DNA from: Seiridium cupressi
Taxonomy: Eukaryota > Ascomycota > Sordariomycetes > Amphisphaeriales > Sporocadaceae
DNA length: 64,000 nucleotides
Assembly (NCBI GenBank): GCA_036674765.1
Contig: JARVKI010000005.1
Location: 744,001-808,000 of the forward strand
Direction: 5' to 3'
Under the pieces are notes generated by a model, which saw nothing but the letters and a program-made list of their open reading frames with translations, was not told the origin of the DNA and searched no databases. This document shows, in pieces, positions 1 through 10,285 of the stretch. The stretch's first letter is position 1. Each line of letters opens with the position of its first letter. The position numbers and the translations under genes were made by a program.

Positions 1-2
1 AG

Positions 3-572
3 GGCGAGACTCTGCCAGGGTCCGTCTTCCTGCGAGGACCCAGCGTCGCGATGCTCGTGATACTCATTCCAGATGACGTCGAAGCCGGAAGCAAGGAGGA
101 AGCAGAGGAACGCCATGTTGTTCTGACCGTGCAACCTCGGATACCCGCCGGCAGTCTGGAGTTCGTGGAGCTGCCCGCTGGCATGGTAGATGACGGCACG
201 TTCTCTGGCGCTGCAGCGAAGGAGATTGAAGAGGAGCTGGACTTTGTGATAAAAGAATCCGAGCTAATGTGCTTGAACGACCTGGTGGGAGAACAAAGTG
301 AAGTGACTGGCAGTGAAGGTCTCCCTGATGCTATGTATCCATCAGCTGGTGGGTGTGACGAGTTTATACCCATCTTCATGCATGAGCGGCGAGTGGAGAG
401 GAAGAGTCTTGATGAGTGGACAGGCAAGCTGACCGGTCTGAGGGACCATGGCGAGAAAATTACACTGAAGCTCGTCAAGATGAAGGACCTCTGGAAGAAG
501 GGCAGGCGCGATGCAAAGTGTTTGGCTGCCGTGGCCCTTTGGGAGGGACTGAAACGGGACGGGAAGGTGTGA
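3..572 (+). CDS. NUDIX hydrolase, ADP-sugar/UDP-sugar pyrophosphatase type (5' partial)
   Basis: C-terminal part of a NUDIX hydrolase, a family that cleaves nucleoside diphosphates linked to another group, often ADP-ribose or UDP-glucose. The open frame runs back past the ATG at 51 to the window edge. The residues before that Met (FLRGPSVAML) read like the middle of the catalytic domain, so the true start lies upstream. The NUDIX helix is visible at about residues 45-67 counted from the Met at 51: an LPAGM turn followed by AAAKEIEEEL. It deviates from the GX5EX7REUXEEXGU consensus: the first Glu appears to be Thr and the Arg is Lys. Stop TGA at 570-572. The layout resembles fungal NUDT14/Ysa1-like proteins, but the substrate cannot be read from the sequence. 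Confidence 0.85.
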   Translation, partial: GETLPGSVFLRGPSVAMLVILIPDDVEAGSKEEAEERHVVLTVQPRIPAGSLEFVELPAGMVDDGTFSGAAAKEIEEELDFVIKESELMCLNDLVGEQSEVTGSEGLPDAMYPSAGGCDEFIPIFMHERRVERKSLDEWTGKLTGLRDHGEKITLKLVKMKDLWKKGRRDAKCLAAVALWEGLKRDGKV

Positions 573-1333
573 TTTGCTATCGAGAGAGAAAGCGATACTT
601 CATGCGGTTTGAAGATTGGTTGGATGAAAGTGGTAGAGAATGGTTGACGGCTACATCTCCTTTCCCAACCAAAGAAAAAAAAATATGCGTAGTATTGACT
701 CCATCTTTCATAAGAGATCTTTAGCAACCAGTTCGGAGCCCCGATATCTGGAGCAAAGACAAACGAAATGCAACTCATTTATCGTGTAAATTTTTCATGG
801 TAGGCCACTTACCTCTGGGAATGTCTAAGCTTGTTTGACTCTAAGTTGAGCTCATGATGGCAGGACTATACGGAGGGGAATTAGTGGCCATGTATGTGGA
901 GAGTGCTCATTTAGCAATGTTTGTTGAGTGCTCCACCAAGGATGCAACTGGTTCACTTCGGCTGGTTCGGTGCTATTCTTCTTATCAGAACAGCGAATAC
1001 TAGACGTATCCATTACAAACTTAGCAAATATAGTGAACGCTTCTTGCACATCATTCTTTCATTGGATTCTGTTGAGGATTTTCTATCTCATTTTTATTTC
1101 GCTCTACTAATAGTCATATAGGTCATCAAGTCCTTGTCCGCTGCTGACTTGCACTTCCGTTGGCTATAATGCTATTAATTTGCTACTTCGCTACTTTGGA
1201 GTTGCGGAAGATCACCTGCAGATATAGAATGCTATCTGTGCAGTATATATGGAATATACTAGAGTTATATAGTTACCCTTGTGAAATATCAAGTCATGAA
1301 TATCTCACTGGGAGAATTTACTGTCAGTTGCCA

Positions 1334-1921
1334 CTAATCCATCTTGTTCCGCCTCAGGAGACCAGAGGTGTCCTGGTGGAACATTCCCAGCAAGTATGCC
1401 GATCTGGTTAAGCAGAGAAACGCCTGATATTTTGTTAGTCCGCATACATATTGTAGCTGTCAAAGTGTGACTGACCGTAGCACCGACATTGCCCCATGTC
1501 ATGGCATTCCATTCGCCCACAGCTGTGAACCTGTCATAACCCAGCAAATAGGCTGTGAAGCCAATGTGCCCAAGATCCGCGATCCATAACGCCCAGAGAT
1601 AGTTTCTGACAACCTTCAGCTCCGAGGTGGTGTACAGGACAGCGACGCCGAGCATGAAAAGAAGCCCATAAGCATTGCCCAGCTGTAACGCCACAAGCCT
1701 TGAATTGTCAGAGTGAGTAACAGTCGTGGTAGTCGATATCTGCTCCTCAATGAACCAGTCTGGAGATATGAAGGGGGCAACGGCGCCAGCTATTCTGGAC
1801 ACGCTTTAGTCTAAGGAGGTCCTTTTCGTCGAAATATAGGCCTTGATGGCATGACTCACAGTGAGATCGGTTCTATCATTGTGAAGACAACCCTAGGGAA
1901 GGTGGGTAATTGGGACGCCAT
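1334..1921 (-). CDS. DUF7704 small membrane protein
   Basis: Minus-strand gene rebuilt as three exons: 1921-1860, 1794-1476 and 1423-1334, giving 156 residues. The ATG at 1921 begins MASQLPTF and leads to the IEPIS motif that opens DUF7704 proteins. The first intron (1795-1859) has a GTGAGT donor and the second (1424-1475) a GTCAGT donor, an ACTAAC branch and a CAG acceptor. Joining exon 3 restores the family's C-terminal helix (GATAFLCLTRSAYLLGMF). Several hydrophobic stretches fit a four-helix integral membrane protein. The family is fungal and of unknown function. The uninterrupted stretch upstream of exon 2 offers only a GTG, which is why the short first exon is needed. It is convergent with the NUDIX gene. 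Confidence 0.82.
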
Positions 1922-3194
1922 CTCGAGAGCTTTGCGAGTCCGAATAGCTCGTGATAGCATATGTGTAAAACAAACTTGTGTGGGCCAAAAGTCTTCAGCA
2001 GATTGGATGTTGGTCAGTGGTCAGACGTGATCAGCAAGGGTTGGTCTATCTACACCATGGATGGACGCCGCCAGGATGCACTAGCGTTTCAGGGGCCGGC
2101 CCGAGAATGCGGGCTCGCACGCACAAACACCGCGTAAAGGCAAAGATGTGCCGACGAAAACGATGTCTAGAAGACGCCTATCCGCGTTTTTCTCGTGAAT
2201 TCCACATGTCGAAGCCCTTCAATTTGTTGGCTGCCCGTTGACCATCTACTAGGTGGCTGCCGCATCTGTATTGGAAGCGTTTAGGCGGCAGCTGGTAACC
2301 AACTGCTTGTCTACACGGGCCTAGAGGCCGGGAATCACGGAGATAAACATGTGCAGAAGATGATGGCTTCCGATTTCGTGGGATGCCGACTGCTGCTAGC
2401 TGCATCTCCTCCTACTGTCATGTCGATCATCTTCTGCATTTGACACAGCGCCAGGTGAGCCGAGCCTAGAACGCCGATTGATTTCGAGGTGCAGTCGTCT
2501 GAGGGGCGAAAAGCTAGGCTCTTGCGTTGCCCAATCCCAACTGCCACCATTAGCTCACCTCTGACAAAGACATCCCACACAACAGCGATAAGCCTGGCAC
2601 CAAACGCTGGGCCTGAGCCGGTACGAGATGCCACTTCTGTCGGTTGGCCACTCTCCCAGCACGCTCGTTCGTAACGTTGATCAACATCCCGATGCCCCAT
2701 CGCGTCCGCGTGTGTCTGCTTCCGGAGAGAATGGGTTGAAAATCTTCGGCGTTTGCCGGCTCGGACGTTAACAGTGCTTGGGTCGAGGTTGCTGAAACTC
2801 TGTTGAATTTGCCATCCTGGTCGACCACATTCCCATCTCCGCTTCTTGACTCTAGACCACCTCCACGGCCACTACCACAGCGTGGAGGTTCAGGTTCAGG
2901 TTCAGGGCCCGGTCCCTATCTCTGACTTACCACTAATAGTACGTGGGCGTATATTCGCACGAGGAGGGCAATTGCCATTGAGGAACCCGCCGTCCCTATA
3001 GTCAGGACTGTGCATCTACACAGTATCAAGCAATGTGTGCTACATGACGGAGAGAGCCTTGCCTACTGCCCGCCGTCGGTGCTTGAAGCTCCAGATCTTC
3101 CGACCCACGACTCGCCGCCGTCCATCTTTATACTGATCGGTCATTCCGCGCCCGGTTCCAATGCCATTCTCGAATAGCGAGTTGCCAATTCAAC
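1922..3194. other. Intergenic, divergent promoter region
   Basis: This lies between the DUF7704 gene (minus) and the Myb gene (plus), so it must hold both promoters. Short open frames here have no recognisable domain and overlap one another on both strands. A small tandem repeat of GGTTCA (three copies) sits near 2886-2905. Nothing else is supported. Confidence 0.5.
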
Positions 3195-4805
3195 ATGGCC
3201 ACTATCGAGCCACGACTGATTCACCTGTTGAACGAGTCGACCACTACACCCAAGCCACACCATGCTGAGCTGCCTCCGATCAAAGGCCTGAGTCTCCCCA
3301 AACCAACAAGCCTCCAGCATCCTCATCCCATCGAGCCTGCCTCTGGCCAACGCGGCGATGGGCACGATAATGGTGCCGCCGGCCAATTGGCACCGCAGAC
3401 CATACCACCACTCCTCACCCTAGCAGACGATGGTCTTGGCAATACTGGTGTGTGGAAGGAATCAAGCTATGGCACAGAGCGGCATCTCCCACATCATATA
3501 TCGTCTCAAGATCTTCGGAAGATTCTTGATGACACACCAGAGATGCCAGAGGATGTGACTGCCAAGAAGCGGCCTGTCAAGGAGGATTTTGTACAGCTGC
3601 CACAACCTTTAAAGAAGCAGAAGGCCTCTGCCGAGATGAGGTTTCCTCCCATGATCGTAGGTTTGGTCCAGCCGCCACCGGATGCTGCACTGTTCCCTTC
3701 AATGTCTTCTGCGTCCTTTGACAATCGCCCACGCTCTGAGCCTCCGAAAGCTTTGAGCATTGGCAAGCCGCCTGAGCTGCAAGCTGCTCTCGAGGAACAG
3801 ACTATGCCCAGTCCGCCGGCTGATGCTGAACGGACGCCAACTGGTCGTCTCAAGAGACGAGCGGCCAAGCCACGGCGTAAGTGGACCGAGGAGGAGACCA
3901 ATCATTTGTTACTAGGTGTGAGCAAGCATGGCGTGGGAAGATGGACAGACATTTTAGACGACAAGGACTTCAACTTTAATGACCGAACCGCTGGTGACTT
4001 GAAGGACCGATTTCGCACTTGCTGCCCAGATGAACTAAGGTCGAATAGTCGAGGGAAAAATGGAGGACAACAAGCAGAGTCAAGCTCGTCGACTGGTACC
4101 AAACCCAAAAAGGGACTCATGTCAGAAAACATACTCAACGAGCCCGAAGAGCTCAATGAGTCGGATAGAGCTCCGTCCGTGCAAAATGACTCCGACTCTG
4201 CACAGAAGCAGCGCAAGAGCCGTGCTCATCGAAAGAAATTGGAAGATCTGGCCGAGTTGGGCATCAAGGGGCCTTTTAAGAAGTCACAACGGCGCGGCCG
4301 CCGTCCCTTCTCGGAACAAGATGACCTGGAGATTCTACAAGGTTTTGAATTATATGGACCTCAGTGGACGAGAATCCAGAGGGATGCTAGATTTCATCTT
4401 TCCAGTCGTCAGCCCACAGATCTGAGAGATAGACTGAGGAACAAATATCCCGAGAAGTTTGCCAGCGCCGAGAAGACACAATTGCAAGTCAAGGGCAATG
4501 GGTTGCTCGAGCCATCCGTCGATATGAATATTGGCCATACCTTTGACAAGTCCAAATCAGCATTGCTAGAGCCACAGCTCATTCGTAGTAGTTCGAGAGA
4601 GGACATGCCGAAGTGGCCGATCTCCGCCAGTCTCATGGATGCGCCGGAATCGTCACAAGCACCCCATAGTCTCTTCTGGAATGAAGCAGCGGGGACGGCC
4701 TTGACTTCTGGCGGTATGGGTGAAATGGATATATCACGACTACTACTCGATGATAATCAAGCTACACACGAACCTCCACCGGCAGAAAGACGAGGCTTTG
4801 GGTGA
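3195..4805 (+). CDS. Double Myb/SANT telobox DNA-binding protein (Tay1/Teb1-like)
   Basis: Intronless gene of 536 residues with two Myb-type domains. The first is at about residues 226-280: RRKWTEEE, then GVGRWTDIL, ending in GDLKDRFRTC. The second is at about 367-420: RRPFSEQDD, YGPQWTRI, ending in TDLRDRLRNKYP. The third helices resemble the telobox motif (VDLKDKWRT) of telomere double-strand binding proteins. Two separated telobox Mybs is the arrangement of Yarrowia Tay1 and fission yeast Teb1, which bind TTAGGG-like DNA; Teb1 also drives histone genes. The rest is low-complexity and Pro/Ser rich, with basic patches (KKRPVKED, RLKRRAAKPRRK) that could be nuclear localisation signals. The start is the first ATG in frame, in good context after a long leader. 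It could instead be another Myb regulator; the DNA target is inferred. Confidence 0.85.
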   Translation: MATIEPRLIHLLNESTTTPKPHHAELPPIKGLSLPKPTSLQHPHPIEPASGQRGDGHDNGAAGQLAPQTIPPLLTLADDGLGNTGVWKESSYGTERHLPHHISSQDLRKILDDTPEMPEDVTAKKRPVKEDFVQLPQPLKKQKASAEMRFPPMIVGLVQPPPDAALFPSMSSASFDNRPRSEPPKALSIGKPPELQAALEEQTMPSPPADAERTPTGRLKRRAAKPRRKWTEEETNHLLLGVSKHGVGRWTDILDDKDFNFNDRTAGDLKDRFRTCCPDELRSNSRGKNGGQQAESSSSTGTKPKKGLMSENILNEPEELNESDRAPSVQNDSDSAQKQRKSRAHRKKLEDLAELGIKGPFKKSQRRGRRPFSEQDDLEILQGFELYGPQWTRIQRDARFHLSSRQPTDLRDRLRNKYPEKFASAEKTQLQVKGNGLLEPSVDMNIGHTFDKSKSALLEPQLIRSSSREDMPKWPISASLMDAPESSQAPHSLFWNEAAGTALTSGGMGEMDISRLLLDDNQATHEPPPAERRGFG

Positions 4806-5895
4806 GAAAAGGCACTCGAGTGGAAAGGTGCACCCCATCACACTTTAAAGCTTATTTGAAGCCTGTTGGAAGCAGAGGTGATTCGTAACGGTTAATAGAG
4901 TGCTCACGCGGATACTCAGAGGGTCCATTCAGATAACGACGTCGACCTGCAGTGCGAAATAGAAACAAGCGTCATGGCGTTTGTCGTAGTAAGTTTTGCG
5001 ACGGTATCGTCAAGAATACGAAACGAATGTACGACACAGACATGAGATATGGAAAGCCGGAGTTAGCTTGGAATAAAGCTAATGGGCTCTGCCTAATCTT
5101 AAGAACAACCATGTGTGTATTGCGGAAATTCTGAGACGGCAGTCAACTATGAGAAAATAGTTATGCAAAACTTGCTATCGCAAAGTCCTCTTACAATACA
5201 CGAAAGAGGTGCCAAGACAAAGCAAATTTAGCGAGAAATATAGACGAATCAGTCCCAAGCTCTGACTGATAACTACTGAATCTTTCAATCACGGTGTGTG
5301 GCACACGGAGTTGCTTGTTAATAGGACTGAACTCGGGTTCACTGGTGCAATTTTTCAATATTTTCTATGAGCCATCCGAGACGAGTCTGCTAGTTTCGAC
5401 TATAACTGTCCGTCTACGTGCTACATACTGGGAGTAGAATTCGGCACTCGTAAACTTCACGCGTATTTTCGTGTATCCTCCCAAGAACGGGAATGCGTAC
5501 GAAGACAGTGGCGCATAATCCTCCAAGCAGAATAACCTTGTTCGTTTTGGCGTAGAAACTTGCGAAAGTTCATCTACTTCCAGTTCCGCCCCCAGACTCA
5601 ACAGTCGCTGTACTGCAGGTTTGACTTGCAGCACTGTGAGCCATCGTTCTGGTTTCAGCGCTACCATTCGCAGCTGGTGGGAAAATTGGCAGATGTGAAG
5701 CTCGACCGCCAAGCTCGGGCCATGCCTGCCAAAAGTGGCCGTTCTGCCGCAGAAAATCACGTGGAGCTAAGCTAGGGCACCACAAACCTCAACGCTTGCT
5801 TTCCACTTTTCAGCCAAAAGAACTTTTATTTCGAGCAGCATCGCAAACACCCTCAGGCTTGACAACTACCCACTAGCCAGCACCAAACCGCCAAA
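4806..5895. other. Intergenic between Myb gene and eS4
   Basis: The 3' flank of the Myb gene and the promoter plus leader of the eS4 gene. The last 130 bases are pyrimidine/CA rich, as in many fungal ribosomal-protein leaders. A minus-strand open frame at 5365-5760 shows no domain and would sit in the ribosomal promoter; I do not call it. Confidence 0.5.
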
Positions 5896-6985
5896 ATGGG
5901 AAGAGGACCGTAAGTTGCAGCTCTGTTTCGAACTCTAGACATGTACGAGGAGGTGTAGCCTTTTTCTGCGGTCGCAATGGCCCTGCAGAGAGAAGATCTG
6001 AACCCGATCAACTGTCGCTTCCGAACCTCGAAATCTCCGCGATACTAATATCTGGGTCTCACAGTAAGAAGCACCAGAAGCGCCTCAGCGCCCCCTCGCA
6101 CTGGCTTCTCGACAAACTCTCGGGTGTCTATGCTCCCAAGCCGTCCGCCGGTCCTCACAAGCAGCGAGAATGCTTGCCCCTCATCATCTTCCTGCGTAAC
6201 CGCCTCAAGTACGCCCTCAACTACCGCGAGACCAAGTCCATCCTGATGCAGCGTCTCGTCAAGGTCGACGGCAAGGTTCGCACCGACTCGACCTACCCCG
6301 CCGGCTTCATGGACGTCATCACGATCGAGAAGACTGGCGAGCACTTCCGCCTCGTCTTCGACACCAAGGGTCGCTTCACCGTCCACCGCATCCAGGCCGA
6401 GGAGGCTGAGTACAAGCTGGGCAAGGTCAAGAGAGTGCAACTTGGCAAGGGCGGCATCCCATTCTTGGTCACGCACGATGCAAGGACGTAAGTTCTGTCA
6501 GACATCATTCAGCCGTTGGATCAAGCTTTGGTCGAACCACCCTGTGTCCTGGGTTATAACGAAAGAGCTTTGAGACGATGGCTGTATGTTTCCCCTATCC
6601 ACGCTTTGGTGCTAATATGGTTCTTGCAAACAGTATCCGCTACCCCGACCCTCTGATCAAGGTCAACGACACTGTCAAGATCGAGATTGCCACTGGCAAG
6701 ATCACTGACTACGTGAAGTTCGATACTGGTGTCGTCGTCATGGTCACTGGTGGTCGTAACATGGGTCGTGTTGGTGTCATTACTCACCGTGAGAGACACG
6801 ATGGTGGTTTCAACATCGTCCACGTCAAGGACGCCATTGACAACACCTTCGCCACCCGTGAGAGCAACGTTTTCGTCATTGGTGCCGAGAAGCCCTGGAT
6901 CTCCCTGCCCAAGGGTAAGGGTGTCAAGCTTACCATTGCCGAGGAGAGAGACCGTCGCCGAGCTCACGCTCTGGCTGGCCACTAA
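5896..6985 (+). CDS. RPS4: 40S ribosomal protein eS4 (S4)
   Basis: Three exons, 5896-5909, 6065-6487 and 6634-6985, encode 262 residues, the usual eS4 length. The 14-nt first exon gives MGRGP and splices through a GTAAGT donor to KKHQKRL. The second junction restores DARTIRYPDP. An S4-type RNA-binding region follows ([14 protein letters not shown]), then the central ribosomal_S4e domain and a C-terminal KOW-like segment ([13 protein letters not shown]). The protein is a core part of the small subunit near the 5' domain of 18S rRNA. Introns are 155 and 146 nt. A very short first exon with an early intron is typical of fungal ribosomal-protein genes. I looked for a box C/D snoRNA in both introns and saw none. 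Confidence 0.98.
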
Positions 6986-9900
6986 GCGTAGGGCCAATGC
7001 TACGGAATTGAAAAAGGGATATGTTCGGTACTGGTTGACTTTGTACGCATGGGCTGGAGTCTACGGATAATGGTTTGTGCTTGCCATCACGAAGGCAGCT
7101 TCTTTAGGTAACGAAGCTCAAATGAGAAAGCAATTGACAATTAAGAGACCTGTTCAGCCCGGAAGGCTTAGTGTCAGCTATACTGGCATGTCGTTTGCCA
7201 CGTGAGATTTAATTTTGTGACTCGAACATTCAATCCTCTCGCACCATGAGCATGACGACGTTGGGAACTACACCCATGACACAACGTGTTACCTACCCTC
7301 ACCATCTCAGCGGCTGGGAAATCGGGCCGCCCATAGCCACACAGATCTGACCGAACGTGCGGTCATCAATCGTCATGCGGTGTGCCTTGGATGCATCCGG
7401 GACAGTCAAGTATCAATCACCCCGCCCTCTGCTGCCAATTTGAGCACCGGAACCTCTGGAATCGGCGGCAGAGCAAGCATCATCACGTGGCAAACCCCTG
7501 CATGTTCAGTTGCAGGGGGTATAACGCTGTCTCCTAAGGATTTAACCTGCACGCAAACGCTGCATATGCAAAGCCGTGCGCGCCAGCGAGACTTTTGGTA
7601 GGGCAGGCGCGCAAGTTATACTGTTGCTGCTTCTGCCGTTACAGCTACAGACTAACCCATGTCTGCTGCTTACCTACATTTCGCATCTGATCCGAAAGTC
7701 GCAGGGATTTCCTTCCTTTGGGGAAAATGTCAAGGACAACGGCGGGTGTGACCTTGACCGCCTCTTTCAACAAAAGATGACATGAAAAACCTCCAAGTGG
7801 CAGATGGTGACTTGATCGAAAGGCTTATGGCAGATTCGACATAGTTAGGTGCAAGGTGAAATGGCTCGAAAGTCACACGGCGCAGTTAGGCTGTATACAC
7901 TACGCCGAAATTCAAAGCGGGTAGCAGTTCATATTCTGTGAGAACCGACTGCCCCGCGCCGGTCGTAGTCGGCGGTACAATGTCACTTACACAACATTTC
8001 TTCAACAGCCTCGCACATCGCACGGCGTATCTCAATTGTATCACGTGCATGTTTTTCTTACGTGATATCTTGCTTTTCCAGCCTATGCCATGACCCTTTT
8101 TTCGTTCCTCATCCGGAACCTTATGCTGCTCTGACACCAAGCAATATCAAGCAGACTGTTCATTCGTCCGTCCACACGTCGTAGCGCTCGGATAGGTGCG
8201 TCGAGCGGATCAGATCGCAAATCCTTTCCGCCGTGTCCGTTTTATAGAATTGATGCCCATGCTTGAACCTCCCGTAAGGGGGTTGCGTTTGCTTACAAAC
8301 CAGTATGAAAGTCCTGATCCGGGAGAAGCTAACTTCGTGAAAGTACGTCGGGCGCCTCTGGTGTGAGCTATCATAGTACAGGGTGCGCTGACCCCCCAAC
8401 TTCTCCCACGCCCCCCGTCGTCTGGTCATGCCAGCGCAACTGGAGGCCACTGGCCGACTCCCCAATGCTCAAACGAGCTGACGGCCAATTCAGAGCACCT
8501 GGGTCATCCAATATGCGTCGTGATCGCTTGAAACCTCGCCTGGTCGTATAAACCACCAACCATAGGAGGATCCGTGAGCTGCTTCGGCGGACGTCACGCA
8601 TTTCTAGTATGCACTGCCTGATCCGGAAATACGTGGTAACGCGGCGTCCAGGCAAAGAGGTTCTGGAAGCCCAATGCCCGCAGCCACCTCCTGCGTCTCT
8701 GCTACGCTGAACCCCAGCCTCGTTACGGTACCTACTGCTGAGCTGGCTCGGCCGTTGGGATCCCAAGAAGATCGTGCACCTGCATGCATTGAACAGAAGG
8801 CCGATGTTACCCCTCAACCAACGAGTTGCGCTCCCCTGTCCAACCCCCTCATCTCTTGCCCACTGGCGACCCACAACTCGGTGGCCACGAGATCTTCAGA
8901 AATTGGGGAGTCGTTTGCTTCGGATTCGAGCCTGGCGTGCAAGCAGGAAAGCAACACTCACTGCCTTGCCGCAACGGTGTCGACATATGGCCTCAGGGAG
9001 AGCTGATACTGTAGACAACAGGTCCCAATTATGAGTAATTAACATTGTTCATAGGTCCCGTCGGCCAGATCCGAAATGTCACCCAAAATACGCAATACCG
9101 ATTTAGGTGCATTTCATCTACTCTCTCCAGGATCTAGAGAGGTACTCTGCGGAGGAGACTACTGATGCAGGCAGGCAAGACGAACTCTCAACAATATGCC
9201 TTTGCATCCCACGGGTCACTGCACCTTGTTCTGCCAACTCAACTTCCCTTCCCAGCGCTAGGTCTTCTGATTTAGACATAGAAACTGATCCTTTCTTGCC
9301 ATCCCACGTCCTATTCCTTCTCGAGCCAAGTGGTTAGCCGGTCTGTATGCCTGAGCCTGATCTCCTCGTTCCATTCTCGTGGCAATATGTGCCGTATCTT
9401 CCACCAGGGCACCGAGACACCACGTTCCCAGCCTATCCCTCGGTATGGTGTCATTCAACAAGTTAAGTGCCTCTCGTTAGCTCGGATCTTTCGTCATTTC
9501 TTACGGCCTCTATGTATATATGCTTTAGCTCGATCTTGCCCAGTGGCTCCTGAAATAACAGGAATCGCCGCTTCAGGCACGCTCATTGACCTTCGCTTAT
9601 ACGAGATTGGGACGATCCTATTGGATTCCGCACAAGTTGTGTATTGTCAGCTTTTCGAAATTACTGTGTTTCTATGTCACACACGCTCGGCAAGAACCAC
9701 CATTATTCCCGGCTTTGGCACACCACATCCGGCCAAGTTTAGCTCACCAGGAGGGTCACGAGGTCCATTACCCGAAGCTTTTTAGTATTACTCGACAAGT
9801 ATTTCGTCAGCTACACGGACCTCAAACAAACCATTCGGTCATAAGAGCACATGCTGCCTGACCTCCCCCCTACTTTTTGCCATTGGTACTCAACGTCCCT

Positions 9901-10285
9901 AGGTCCAGGAAGGTGAACACGGCAGCATCTCATCCACATCCGATGGTGACGAAGTCTCCACCTATACCATTGACTCTACTCGCAATAAGCACCATTCCGC
10001 GGTGACTAGTCTCATAATCACTCCTCGGTGTTGTCGTCCATTCATTGGGTGGTACTTTTGGGCTGGTAACTGCGGAAGTCCTCGACCCGAGAAGTGAGGG
10101 CCTCAAGTTATCTATTGATTCTGTCGAAGCGAGGTCAGATTGGATGTCATCATCGCTTGATTTACGGGGACTCTTTCGTGCCCTCGTAAACGAATCTATA
10201 AGAGGGCATTGTGACGAATCCTCAAGTTCTGTCTGATCATCAGCCTCTCCTGCACACATCGACTCGCATATAAAAGACTCACGTT
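6986..10285. other. 3.3-kb stretch without a supportable gene
   Basis: This is the longest gene-free stretch in the window. Open frames of 60-167 codons occur on both strands (for example minus 8371-8874 and plus 9330-9785). They overlap each other, lack recognisable domains, and offer no splice sites that would join them into a family-like protein. Base composition is ordinary, not AT-rich, so it does not look like a RIP-mutated transposon. It may hold distal regulatory DNA of DLD1, a non-coding transcript, or a lineage-specific gene I cannot see. A TATA-like run lies at about 10267-10275, very close to the DLD1 ATG. Confidence 0.4.

Noticed and set aside
5910..6633. snoRNA inside eS4 introns
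   Set aside because: I looked for box C (RTGATGA) and box D (CTGA) pairs with flanking stems and found none; the same holds for the eL24 introns.
8371..9785. Overlapping frames on both strands (for example 8371-8874 minus, 9330-9785 plus)
   Set aside because: No family resemblance, Arg/Ser/Leu-biased composition, and no splice sites joining them into a longer protein.
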